A DNA stretch of 64,000 bases, from positions 147,657,549-147,721,548 of the forward strand of contig NC_081840.1 of assembly GCF_963259705.1 (NCBI RefSeq), in the 5' to 3' direction. The first letter of the stretch is position 1. Each line of letters opens with the position of its first letter. This stretch comes from Myotis daubentonii (Eukaryota > Chordata > Mammalia > Chiroptera > Vespertilionidae). Shown here piece after piece: positions 12,215 through 23,295 of this stretch. Position numbers and translations under genes: made by a program. The notes under the pieces were generated by a model. The model saw only the letters and a program-made list of their open reading frames with translations. It ran no database searches and was not told where the DNA came from.

Positions 12215-12840
12215 AGCAAGCATGTCAAACTCAAAGGCTAACACGGGCCAAATAAACAAGGTTTAAGTTTATGTGAGCCACAAAAAAACAAAAGCTTCAA
12301 TTTTCATAGAAACGTAGGTTTATTGCAATAGGGACATGCTGAATACAAAGGGCTGAAATAAATGAGTAATCGTTAACATAAAATAATAGAACATTTCAAC
12401 AAAAATCAATATTTTTTTCTTGAACATTAACTTACCAGACACTGAATAATTGCATAAATTGGTAAATGTAATGCAAATAAACCTACTTTGCTTGTTCCCC
12501 GAAAGCAAAATATTTCTTGTTGCGCACACCAAACAAGTCAGTACAAGACTAATGATGTGGCAATCAGCTGCTGAAATATTCACTGCTAGTATCAGTGGAG
12601 AGAAATGGTGCACCTGTGTGTAAGGCGGGTACGGGAAATGAATGCAACACGATTATAGTAATCAGTCATTAGCGAACACTGTAGTTCGTTATTAATAATT
12701 ATGTATAACAGGACATTGTAAAAGTTAAATTATGACATTTTTATTAAAATGTTTCTTATGTACCATTATATTGGCTGGGCCACAAAAATATTCGTTGTGG
12801 GCCACATGCAGCCCACAGGCCGCGAGTTTGACATGCTTGC
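12215..12840. mobile_element. Non-autonomous DNA transposon, probably hAT
   Basis: Terminal inverted repeats GCAAGCATGTCAAACTC (left) and GAGTTTGACATGCTTGC (right) bound a 0.6-kb AT-rich interior with no transposase frame. The subterminal 'gggccacatgcagccca' resembles the hAT group that begins with words like 'tcaaactc..gggcc'. It sits inside the old L1 5' UTR (gtgccact / cactggaccct), but the 8-bp duplication is degraded. Confidence 0.7.
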
Positions 12841-12960
12841 ACTGGACCCTATAGGACACCTACTACATTAGGCCATACTACCAATCCTGAGAGATGTAGC
12901 AGCTCTACCTATACTTATTCCAGCACTATTTGTAATAGAAAGAAACTGGTGGTAACCTAG
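12841..12960 (+). mobile_element. Old L1/HAL1 5' UTR, part 3
   Basis: 'actggaccctataggacac' and 'gagatgtagcagctctacct' parallel about 61632-61700, finishing the copy split by the hAT element. No ORF1 follows. Confidence 0.6.
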
Positions 12961-13009
12961 ATATTATTAACAGAGGATTTTGCTAATAAATTGTGACATA
13001 CTTACATGG

Positions 13010-13391
13010 ATTTCCTAGTGATCTTGGTTTCACCTCTGCCCCTTTACAAAGCAGCAATGATTCTATTAAAACTAAGGCAGATGTTGGTATTCCTTCTCAG
13101 AAACCCTTCTATGGTTCACCATCTTCCTCGGAGTAAAAGCCATGTTCTCCCCAGTGCCCTCTTTGATTTCATCTCTTTCTGCCTCTCGCCTTGCCTTCTT
13201 CACTCGAGACTTGTTCCTGGAGAACTCAGCATGACTCAGCCTCAGGACCTCTGCACTTGCTGTTTCCTCTGTCTAAACTGGTCTCCCCCCACCCACCCTC
13301 TGACCCCCGGTATCTGCAAGCTTCCCATCAGGTGATCACCCATCTATTCAACACAAGCCTTCCTTCCCTGAATACCTTATATAAGACAGCA
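13010..13391 (+). repeat. L2 LINE relic, part 1
   Basis: The segment has L2 3'-half character (pyrimidine-rich 'cctcaggacctctgcacttgc', 'ctattcaacacaagccttcc'). The reading frames at 13006-13400 belong to this relic and are not genes. Confidence 0.55.
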
Positions 13392-13616
13392 CAGCCCTAA
13401 CCGGTTTGGCTCAGTGGATGGAGCATCGGCCTGCGGACTGAAGGGTCCCAGGTTCGATTCCGGTCAAGGGCATGTACCTTGGTTGCGGGCACATCCCCAG
13501 TGAGGGGTGTGCAGGAGGCAGCTGATCGATGTTTCTCTCTCATCGATGTTTCTAACTCTCTATCCCTCTCCCTTCCTCTCTGTAAAAAAATCAATAAAAT
13601 ATATTTATTAAAAAAA
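13392..13616 (+). mobile_element. Ves SINE, young copy
   Basis: Head 'ccctaaccggtttggctcag', B-box ggttcgattcc, CT-rich body and AATCAATAAA tail. The target duplication is AAGACAGCA (13383-13391 and 13617-13625). Confidence 0.92.
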
Positions 13617-13625
13617 AAGACAGCA

Positions 13626-13647
13626 TGCCACACACGTGCGCGCACGT

Positions 13648-13680
<33 letters not shown>
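13626..13680. repeat. CA/CG dinucleotide microsatellite
   Basis: An alternating run of cacacgtgcgcgcacgtgcg changes into about 13 CA units. Alternating purine-pyrimidine sequence with CG steps is a Z-DNA-prone tract. It follows the Ves SINE directly and is a likely polymorphic marker. Confidence 0.9.
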
Positions 13681-13681
<1 letters not shown>

Positions 13682-13689
13682 CAATCTCT

Positions 13690-13915
13690 GCCACCCCCTT
13701 TAGGTGCCTTATTTCCTCCCTAATACTTAACACTAACTGGCACAGTATACATTTGTTCATCTGATATCTGTCTTCTCTCACTAGAGAATAAGCTCCTTGA
13801 AGTACAAATACTTTGTTACGCATTTTAAGGAGGGTTATTATGTTCACATAATATCCTCAGTGCCAAGAACAACGCATGACACTCAGTAAATATTTATTGA
13901 ATGATTCCATTTAAT
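13690..13915 (+). repeat. L2 LINE relic, part 2
   Basis: 'agagaataagctccttgaag' and the terminal 'cactcagtaaatatttattg'-type words are the classic L2 3' end. It continues part 1 across the Ves SINE. Confidence 0.6.
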
Positions 13916-14120
13916 GAAAAACCAGACAAATGTTTAATCAGGATGAGGGAGGCAGATCAATACTCAGTCACAAGACGAGATTCTCAAAAAACACCGGTAA
14001 GTAGAAAGAGCAGGTTAGTGAACTAAAAGCATGATGCCATTGGAGGGAATGAGGGCCAGGTGGGGGAGGGAGGGAAGCTATGTCAGCATTAAGAAATCTG
14101 AGAGGATGGATATCATACTT

Positions 14121-14386
14121 TTTTGTTGTTAATCCTCACCTGAGGATATTTTCCCATTGATTTTTAGAGAGAGTAGAAGGGGAGAGGGTGAGAGAGGAAG
14201 ACAGAGAGAGAGAAAGAAACATGGATGTGAGAGAGACCCATTGATTGGTTGAATCGGTCATGTGTCCCAACCAGGGCCAGGAAACGAATCTGCAACCCAG
14301 GTACGTGCCCTTGACTGGGAATCGTACCCACAACCCTTTGGTATGTGGGCCACACTCTAACCTCTGAGCAACACCAGTCAGAGCTA
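14121..14386 (-). mobile_element. Ves-type SINE, antisense
   Basis: Complement of the Ves layout: the A/T tail is at left, a GA-rich body follows, then the antisense B-box and head end at about 14386. The target duplication is TATCATACTT (14111-14120 and 14387-14396). Confidence 0.9.
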
Positions 14387-14399
14387 TATCATACTTGTA

Positions 14400-15600
14400 A
14401 ATAGAGGCATCTCTGAGGTAGAAAAGCAGGTGCATACCTGTTTGTGTGAATGGGTGAGTATGTCTGTGTACTTTGTCTTATGTAGTAATAGCTTAATACC
14501 AAAATTCTATGTTTTAGTTTATTCTGCTGGAATAATCAAAACATATATATCACAGCATTGCTCATAATAGAAAAGAAAAGGCGAAAGGAAGACAGAAAGA
14601 AAGAAAAAAAGAAAGGAAGGAAGAAATTAGCCTATGTGTCAGCAACAGGATATTGGTTAGATAAATTTTGAAATATTCCTAAAGAATGGACAAGATTTTT
14701 TAAAACCCAGAAGTCAGCAAATAATGGCCTGCATGCTAAGTCTAATTGCTGCTGTGTTGTTTTCATAAATAAAGTTTTATTTAAATATAGCCATGCTCAT
14801 TTACATACATTGCCTATGGCTCCTTTCCCACTCCCACAGCCGAGCTGTGTAATTGTGATAAAGACCAAGTGGTCTGCAAAGTCTGAAATACTTACTCTTT
14901 GTTGAACCCTTGGACTAGAATAAAGTAATTAAAAGTGACTTGTAGAGAACATTATGGAACATGTTAATTATATATTTAATAAATATGTGAATGTTATAAA
15001 TGGAAATATAACGCTTAAAATATTATTTATATAGTTTTTTTAAAAAAAGACTGGAAGGATACATACATCAATGCTACAAATTACCTCTGAGTGGAAAAAG
15101 TAAAAAGGTGATTATTCCCTCCTTTACAATTTCCTGCATTTTCAAATTTTCTATAAACACTAGGTATTACTATTTTAAAAACTCTAAGTGAAAAATCAAC
15201 TTCTTAATACCTGGTTTTCTTTGAGTCTGTTCTTGCTTAAAAGAAAGAGTAGGTTAACTTTCAATGTCCTTCCTATAATGTGATTCTTCCTGAGGCTTAG
15301 AAATGAGGCTTCCTTATTAGGCGAAGGGCCAAGCATTCCTACTTGAACCAGAAGTAACAACCCTGGTAGTTTTGTTCAGGTAACTGGCTTATGCTTTACT
15401 TTGTAAAAGTACTTTTTTCCATATTCTATTGACTAAGAATGTTATTAATCAGGGCCCAAGTTCAAAGTTCTCACAATCCACTTAAGAGGGTGAGTATAAG
15501 GGCTTGGAGGAATATTACAGCCCTTGCGTTACAGCTCCCTCATTTTACCACCTGAAGAAAACAGGAGGCAGAAGCGTTTCCTCTGTCTAGACTGCTCTTC
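14400..15600. repeat. Intergenic; hAT-Charlie-like MITE relic at about 14710-14920
   Basis: 'gtttcataaataaagtttta'-like words followed by 'gcctatggctcctttcc' and 'tctgcaaagtctgaaatact' match a eutherian hAT-Charlie family non-autonomous transposon. A GA-rich simple repeat lies at 14570-14625. The remainder is unclassified AT-rich sequence. Confidence 0.5.
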
Positions 15601-15796
15601 CCAGGAGAAATCCCAAGTAAACAACCTAACATTACAGCTTAAAGAGTGAGAAAAAGAACTAAAGCAACACAAAGTCAACAGAAGAAAGGAAATAATAAAA
15701 GTTAGAGCATAACTGAATGAAATAAAAAACAGAAAGACTATACAAAAAATTAATACAACAAAGAGCTGGTTCTTAAAAAATTTTTAATAAAATTGA

Positions 15797-17881
15797 GAAA
15801 ACCAAGATGGCAGCATAGGTAAACACCGGAGCTTGCTGCCTCAAACAACCACTTCAAAAATACAACTAAAAAACAGATCGGACATCATCCAGAACCACAG
15901 GAAGGCTGGCTGAGTGGAAGTTCTACAACTAGGAGGAAAGAGAAAAGCAGACCGAGACTCAGAGGAGGCGCAGTGCTGAAGTAAAATACTAAGGTGTGGA
16001 GTGCATGTGGAGCGGGCTGGTGGCTGAGGGTGTGGTTGTTGTTTTCAATGGGAGGGAGTCTCAGGCTCTGAGCTCCAGTTCTGGGCAAGTCTCTAGGGAC
16101 CCAGACTTATACAGGAGAAGCGGGACTGTCTGACATCGCTCAGAACCCTAGGGCAGCTTTCTCTCTGTGGGGCTTGCAGTGATTACTGGGACACTGAGAA
16201 GTAGAGCCTCTAAGGGCAAGACTGAGAGCAGCCATAATTGCTAACCCCGCCCTGTGGATCACGTGGGACCCACCCCACCCAAGCCCTGCAGGGAGACTTG
16301 TGCTGGATAGCCTCAGGCAAAGGCTAGATTAGCACCTCCCTACTGATCCAGGAGCCAGGAAGCCCAGAGGTCAGAGTGGGACCATCCAGTTTGCAGCTCC
16401 GTGGAACCATAAAGGACCACACAGGGGGCAGACTCAGTGAGCACCAAAGCCCCATAGAAGCAAGTCTAGCCCCAGAAGGGTGCCTACAGCACAGAAGTTC
16501 TCCCATTGCAGACACAGCTGATTCTCACAGCCAATTGGCATGGAGGTCAATTCCTCACAGTGATAACTACAACAATCAAGGCTTAATTACAACAAGACTG
16601 TGCACAAAGCCCACAAGGGGGTGCACCAAGAGTGTCTACCTCAGGTAATTTGGACACTTAGCACAGAAAGGCACTCTATCGACACAGCGAAGCATAAAAA
16701 ATGCCGAGACAAAGAAACAGGACACAAACGACAGAATCGGAGGAAAGCAAACTGCTGGATATAGAGTTCAAAACCACACTTTTAAGGTCTTTTAAGAACT
16801 GTCTAGAAGCCACCGATAAATTTAATAAGGCCCTTGAAAAGACTGGTGAGACTGCTGATAAATGTTGTGAGATCTTCAAGAAGACTGGTGAGACTGCCGA
16901 TAAATGTAGTGAGATCCTCAAGAAATCTAATGAGACCCTCGAGGTTGTGATAAAGGACCAACTCGAAATTAACCATACACTGACTGAAATAAAGAACATT
17001 ATACAGACTCCCAAAAGCAGACCAGAGGATCGCAAGAATCAAGTCAAAGATTTGAAATACGAAGAAGCAAAAAACACCCAACCGGAAAAGCAAAATGAAA
17101 AAAGAATCCAAAAATACGAAGATAGTGTAAGGAGCCTCTGGGACAGCTTCAAGGGTACCAATATCCGAATTATAGGGGTGCCAGAAAAAGAGAGAGAGCA
17201 AGATATTGAAAACCTATTTGAAGAAATAATGACAGAAAACTTCCCCCACCTGGTGAAAGAAATAGACTTCCAAGTCCAGGAAGCGCATAGAACCCCAAAC
17301 AAAAGGAATCCAAAGAGGACCACACCAAGACACATCATAATTAAAATGCCAAGAGCAAAAGACAAAGAGAGAATCCTAAAAGCAGCAAGAGAAAGAAAAT
17401 CAGTTACCTACAAGGGAGTACCCATACGACTGTCAGCTGATTTCTCAACAGAAACTTTGCAGGCCAGAAGGGAGTGGCAAGAAATATTCAAAGTGATGAA
17501 TACCAAGAACCTACAACCAAGATTACTTTATCCAGCAAAGCTATCATTCAGAATTGAAGGTCAGATAAAGAACTTCACAGATAAGGAAAAGCTAAAGGAG
17601 TTCATCACCACCAAACCAGGATTATATGAAATGCTGAAAGGTATCCTTTAAGAAGAGGAAGAAGAAGAAAAAGGTAAAGATACAAATTATGAACAACAAA
17701 TACACATCTATCAACAAGTGAATCTAAAAATCAAGTGAATAAATAATCTGATGAACAGTATGAACTGAGGACTGTGGGTGGGGAGTGAGGGCGGAGGGTG
17801 GGGTGGGAACTGGGTGGAGGGGAGTTATGGTGGGAAAAAAGAGTAACTAATGTAATAATCTGAACAATAAAGATTTAATTT
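15797..17881 (+). mobile_element. HAL1 (half-L1) element, copy A, full-length type
   Basis: It has an L1-like 5' UTR starting near 'aaccaagatggcagcatagg', a single ORF1 at 16701-17651, and a G-rich 3' UTR ending in 'gaacaataaagattt' with an A-rich tail. There is no ORF2. The flanking duplication (aatttttaataaaattga type, 15779-15796 and about 17888-17905) shows insertion into the old L1. Compared with copies B and C, about 110 bp of the 3' UTR are missing. Confidence 0.85.
16701..17651 (+). CDS. HAL1/L1 ORF1 RNA-binding protein, intact
   Basis: An intact 316-codon frame encodes an L1 ORF1-type protein. Known relatives are trimeric RNA-binding chaperones that coat their own transcript. Order: a basic N-terminus (MPRQRNRTQ), a long coiled coil (about residues 20-125), an RRM-like domain with IRIIGVPE near 155 and NLFEEIM, then a C-terminal domain with RPHIIIKM-like '[17 protein letters not shown]' and '[14 protein letters not shown]'. 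Residues 47-74 are two tandem 14-residue units starting KTGETADKC, absent from copies B and C. No ORF2 follows: after the stop comes the HAL1 3' UTR. Whether it is expressed is unknown. It is transposon-encoded, not a host gene. Confidence 0.85.
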   Translation: MPRQRNRTQTTESEESKLLDIEFKTTLLRSFKNCLEATDKFNKALEKTGETADKCCEIFKKTGETADKCSEILKKSNETLEVVIKDQLEINHTLTEIKNIIQTPKSRPEDRKNQVKDLKYEEAKNTQPEKQNEKRIQKYEDSVRSLWDSFKGTNIRIIGVPEKEREQDIENLFEEIMTENFPHLVKEIDFQVQEAHRTPNKRNPKRTTPRHIIIKMPRAKDKERILKAARERKSVTYKGVPIRLSADFSTETLQARREWQEIFKVMNTKNLQPRLLYPAKLSFRIEGQIKNFTDKEKLKEFITTKPGLYEMLKGIL

Positions 17882-18575
17882 AAAAAAATTTTTTAATAAA
17901 ATTGACAAACTCCTAACTAGACTCACTAAGAAAAAAAGAGAAAAGATTCATATAGGCAAAATCAGAAATTAAAGAGAAGTTACTATAGACATCACAGATA
18001 TACAAAGGATCATGCTAGAATACTATGAAAGACTATATGCCACCAAATTCAATAACCTAGAATACTAGTAAATGAATAAGTCCCTAGAAATATATAACCT
18101 TTCTAGACTGGGTCATGAAGAACTGGAAAACCTAAATAGATTGATCAGCAGTGAGGAAATTTAAGTAACCATCACAAACCTCCCCAAAAATAAAAGTTTA
18201 GGACCAGATGGCTGCACTAGTAAGTTCTACCAAGCATTCAAAGAAAATTTGATACCCAACCTCCTCAAACTTTTCTAAAAAATTGAAGAAGAGGCAATAC
18301 TGTCTAAACACATTTTATGAGGCCAATATAACCCTGGTACCAAAACTGGCTGTATAAAACACAAAGAAAGAAAACTATAAGCCAATATCTCCGATGAATA
18401 CAGATACAAGAATCCAAAATACTAGCAAACTGAATAAGACAATACAGAAAAAAATAATAATAAGTCACAGTGAAGTGGGGTTTATTCCACGGGCAAAAGG
18501 ATGGTTCAACATATGCAAATAGATCAATGTAAGCACCACATTAACAGAACAAAGGATAAAAATCATATGACCATA

Positions 18576-19953
18576 CTACCCAAAGCAATCTACAAATTCA
18601 ACGCACTTCCCATTAAAATACCAACGGCATACTTCACAGATCTAGAACGAACTCTCCAAAAATTCATCTGGAATAAAAAAAGACCCCAAATAGCTGCAGC
18701 AATTCTGAGAAAGAAGAACAAAGTAGGTGGGATCTCAATACCAGATATCAAGCTGTATTACAAAGCCACTGTTCTCAAAACTGCATGGTACTGGCACAAG
18801 AACAGACATATAGATCAATGGAATAGAATAGAGAGCCCAGAAATCGGCCCAAACCAATATGCTCAATTAATATTTGACAAAGGAGGCAAGAACATACAAT
18901 GGAGCCAGGATAGTCTCTTCAATAAATGGTGTTGGGAAAATTGGACAGATATATGCAAGAAAATGAAACTAAACCACCAACTTACACCATACACAAAAAT
19001 AAACTCAAAATGGATAAAGGACTTAAATGTACGACAGGAAACCATAAAAATTCTAGAAGAATCCAAAGGCAACAAAATCTCAGACATATACCGAAGCAAT
19101 TTCTTCACTGATACAACTCCTAGGGCACTTGAAACTCAAGAGAAAATGAACAAATGGGACTACATCAAAATAAAAAGTTTCTGCACAGCAAAAGAAACCA
19201 TCGACAAAACAACAAGAAAACCCACTGTGTGGGAAAACATATTTGCCAATGTCATATCTGATAAGGGCCTAATCTCCAAAATTTATAGGGAACTCATACA
19301 ACTCAACAAAAGGAAGATAAACAATCCAATCAAAAAATGGGCAAAGGACTTAAATAGACACCTTTCAAAAGAGGACATTCAGAAAGCCAAGAGACATATG
19401 AAAACATGCTCAAAGTCACTAATCATCTGAGAGATGCAAATCAAAACAACAATGAGGTACCTACCATCTCACACCTGTCAGACTGGCTATCATCAACAAA
19501 TCAACAAACGACAAGCGCTGGAGAGGATGTGGAGAAAAAGGAACACTTGTGCACTGCTGGTGGGAATGCAGACTAGTGCAACCACTATGGAAGACAGTAT
19601 GGAGTTTCCTCAAAAAACTAAAAATGGAACTCCCATTTGACCCTGTGATCCCACTTCTAGGAATATATCCCAAGAAACCAGATACACCAGTCAGAAAGGA
19701 TATATGCACCCCTATGTTCATAGCAGCACAATTCACCATAGCTAAGATCTGGAAACAGCCTAAGTGCCCATCAGTAGATGAATGGATTAGAAAACTGTGG
19801 TGCATCTACACGATGGAATACTATGCTGCTGTAAAAAAGAAGGAATTCTTACCATCTGCAACGGCATGGATGGAACTGGAGAGCATTATGCTAAGTGAAA
19901 TAAGCCAGTCAATGAAGGAAAAATACCACATGATCTCACTCATTCATGGATAA
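18576..19953 (+). pseudogene. L1 ORF2 C-terminal fragment, disabled
   Basis: Codes for the post-RT and C-terminal region of L1 ORF2 (readable words: [32 protein letters not shown], then [15 protein letters not shown] and [10 protein letters not shown]). ORF2 normally encodes endonuclease and reverse transcriptase; both of those core domains are absent because of 5' truncation. The frame is open to a TGA at 19428-19430. Frame changes near 19440-19550 then move the rest to another frame, open to 19953. It is a dead fragment, only lightly mutated. Confidence 0.85.
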
Positions 19954-20238
19954 TAGAGACCATTATAAACTTTTGAACAATAATAGATACAGAGGCAGAA
20001 CTGCCTCAAACAGATTGTCAAACTGCAGCGGGAAGGCCAGGGAGGGTTGGGGGGGCAGGAGGGAGGGGGGTAGGAGATCAACTGAAGGACTTGTATGCAT
20101 GCATATAAGCATAACCAATGGACATAAGACACTGGCGGGTAGGGGAGGCCAGGGGATTGTCAAGGGCGGGGGGGGGGGGGGGAAGGACACATATGTAATA
20201 CCTTTTGTAATACTTTAAGCAATAAAAAAAAAGTGAAA
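18576..20238 (+). mobile_element. Young 5'-truncated L1 (ORF2 C-terminus plus 3' UTR)
   Basis: A 1.66-kb insertion in the old L1. It is flanked by a perfect 18-bp duplication, AAAAATCATATGACCATA (18558-18575 and 20239-20256). It carries the last part of ORF2, a G-rich 3' UTR with a poly-G run at about 20169-20182, an AATAAA signal near 20220 and a short poly-A tail. Confidence 0.92.
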
Positions 20239-20331
20239 AAAAATCATATGACCATATCAATATATGCAGAAAAAGCATTTGATAAAATACAACATCCATT
20301 TATGATTAAAACACTCAATAAAATGGGTATA

Positions 20332-20551
20332 AGCCCAGCTGGTGTAGCTCAGTGGTTGAGCATCAACCTACGAACTAGGAAGTCACAGCTCGATTCCCAG
20401 TCATGGAATATGTCCGGGTGGTGGGCTCAATCCCAAGTTTCTCTCATCATTGATGTTTCTCTCTTTCTCCCACTTTCTTCCTCTCTGAAATCAATAAAAA
20501 TTTAAGAAAAAGGAATATAAGGACCCTTGGATTCTTTTTTAATAAAAAAGT
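20332..20551 (+). mobile_element. Ves-type SINE
   Basis: The tRNA-like head (gcccagctggtgtagctcag), CT-rich body and AATCAATAAAA tail are present. It is inserted in the old L1 with target duplication AAAATGGGTATA (20320-20331 and 20552-20563). Confidence 0.9.
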
Positions 20552-21918
20552 AAAATGGGTATAGAAGGAAAGTACCTCAATAAAATAAAGGCCAAATATG
20601 CATATATAATATACACAAGCTCTCAGCCAACATCATACTCAATGGTGAAAAACTAAAAGCTTTTCCTCTAAAATCAGGAATAAGACAAGGACGCCCACTC
20701 TCACCACCCTCATTCAACATAGTCCTGGAAGTCCCAGCCAGAGCAATCAGGCAAGAAAAAGAAATAAAAGGCATCCAAATTGGGAATGAAAAGTAAAAGT
20801 AAAATCATATCACTTTTTGCAAATGATATGATTCTGTATATAGAAAACCCTAAAAACTCCACCAAAAAATTATAAAGACAGTAAAGTTGCAGTATACAAA
20901 ATCAATGTGCAAAACTACACTGCTTTCCTATATACTAATAATGAAACTTCAGAAAGAGAAATATAAAAAACAATTCCTTTTGCAATTGCAACAAAAAGAA
21001 TAAAATACTTAGGAGTAGTCTTAACAAAGGATGTGAAGCACCTATAGGTTCTGAAAACTACAAAGTGTTATTTCAAAAGATTGAAAAAGTCACAATGAAA
21101 TGGAAAGATATTCCATGTTTGTGGATTAGAAGAATCAACATAGTTAAAATGGCCACATTACCCAAAGCAATATACAGATTTAGTGCAATTCCCATCAAAA
21201 TCACAAAAAGAAATATTTTAAAGAAATAGAACTAAAAAAAATCAGATTTCTATGGAACCACAAAAGACCCCGAATAGCCAAAGCAATCCTAAGAAAAAAG
21301 AATGAAGCTGGGGCTATCACACTACCTGACTTCAAGTTATTCTACAGAGCTACAATAATCAGCATGGTACTGACAGAAAAACAGACACACAGACTAATGG
21401 AACAGAATTAAGAGCCCAGAAATAAAACCATGTGTATATGGGCAAATAATTTTCGACAAAAGAGCCAAAAACACACACTGGAGAAAAGAAACCCTCTTCA
21501 ATAATGGTCCTGGGAGAATTGGAAAGTCACAAGCAAAAGAATGAAACTAGATTACAGTTTTTCCCCATGTATAAAAGTCAATTCAAAATTAATCAAAGAC
21601 CTAAATATAAGATCTGAAACAATAAAACACATAGAAAAAAACATAGGTACTAGACTTATGGACCTTGGTTGTAGAGAAATTTTATGAATTTGACCCAAAA
21701 GGCAAGGCAAGTAAAGGCAAAAATAAATGAATGAGATTAAATTAAACTAAAAAGCTTCTGCACAAAAGAAACGGCCAACAAAACAAAAGTTAACCCAACC
21801 AAATGGGAGATGATAGTTACAAACCACCACTCCAACGAAGGTTTAATATACAAAATATATAAAGAAATCACACAACTCAACACCAAACAAACAATCCAAT
21901 AAAAAAAATAGGCAGAGG

Positions 21919-22149
21919 CTTATTTTTGTGGCTTAGTGTTTGAGCATCAATTCAGGAACCAAGAGGTCATGGTTGCATTCTCAGTCAGGGCACATGCCTG
22001 AGTTTCCGGCTCAATCCCCAGAAGGGGGTGTGGTGTGCAGGAGGCAATTAATAGGTAATGTTTCCCGCTCATCAATGTTTCTATCTCTCCATCCTTCTCC
22101 CTTCCTCTCTCTAAAAATCAATAAAAACATTTTTTAAAAAACCAACAAC
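21919..22149 (+). mobile_element. Ves-type SINE
   Basis: Diverged head, CT-rich body, AATCAATAAAA tail. It sits in the old L1 between two copies of AGGCAGAGG (21910-21918 and 22150-22158). Confidence 0.87.
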
Positions 22150-22960
22150 AGGCAGAGGACCACTCCCAAGAAGACATACAAACACTAACAAATATATGAA
22201 AAGATATTCAACCTCACTAGATATTAGGGAAATGCATATGGAAACTATCATGAGATACCACCTCACACTTGTTAGAATGGCTACTATCAACAAGACAGAC
22301 AATAACAGCGCTGGTTAGGCTGTGGAGTAAAGGGAACCCTCACTCACTGTTGGTGGGAATGTAGAACTGGTACAACTACTATGGAAAGCAGTCTGATGAT
22401 TCCTCAAGAAATTAAGAATAAAGTTACCATATAACCCAGTAATTCCTCTCCTGGGTATCTACCCCCAAAATTAAAAAACAAAAACAGAAACACATTTATT
22501 CACAAAGATATACACACACCCCTATGCTCATTGCAGCATTATTCACAGCAGCCAAGACATGGAGACACCAAGTGTCCTGTGATAGAGGACAGGATAAAGA
22601 AGGTGTGGTACATATACATAATGGAATATTACTCAGCCATAGAATGGATGAAATACTGCCATTTGCAACAACATGGATGGACCTTGAGAATATTATGTTA
22701 AGTGAAATGTCAATCAGGAAAAGCTAAGAACCACATGATTTCACTCATATGTAGGATATAAAACTGAAACTCAGGCGCAAACAGTATGGTAGTTACCAGA
22801 GGGAAGGTGGGGGAATAGTAGAGAATGAAGGGGGCCAAATACATGGTGACAGAAGGTGATCTGACTCCTGGTGGAGGGCACACAATGCAATAATGTACAC
22901 TTGAAACCTATATGATCTTATTAATCAATGTCAACCCAATAAATTTAATTTTAAAAGAGG

Positions 22961-23295
22961 AAAAGAAAATTTTAATTTTTTAAAAAACTTTTTAGAAAAA
23001 GAAAGGTTTACAGCTTGCCCAAGGCAACCCAGGTAGATTTGGGCGGAGCTCTTGCGTGGTTTCCATGCTGACTTCTGCATAATAAATGGAGTCAACGAGG
23101 CAGAAGAGAGGAACAGGGATTTCAGAAAGGCTTCCGTTCACATAAAAATCAAAGATTAGGGGTTGGCAACAATTATGGACAGGTTAACTGAAGTAAGAGT
23201 AAGTTTATTTTTAAGAGGAATGCTACTCTTCATTTTCTCTTCTGATCCTCTTTACTTACATACCAGACTACTAGTCACTGTTGTTATTATAACAA
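22961..23295. other. Intergenic, nothing recognised
   Basis: Unique-looking sequence between the L1 tail and a Helitron. I see no gene or clear repeat. Confidence 0.4.

Larger units (their letters stand above)
15600..22960 (+). mobile_element. Old L1 (ORF2 to 3' end), interrupted four times
   Basis: An old sense-strand L1 is readable in pieces: about 15600-15796, 17906-18575, 20257-20331, 20564-21918 and 22150-22960. The pieces cover the region between the endonuclease and RT, the RT/C-terminal part of ORF2, and a 3' end with 'cccaataaatttaa'. All frames are broken by many stops. The interruptions are a HAL1, a young L1 and two Ves SINEs, described separately, each with a target duplication made of this element's sequence. 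Confidence 0.85.

Noticed and set aside
16676..17365. Antisense ORFs opposite HAL1 ORF1
   Set aside because: Shadows of the real ORF1; the same antisense frames recur at the other HAL1 copies simply because the DNA is repeated.
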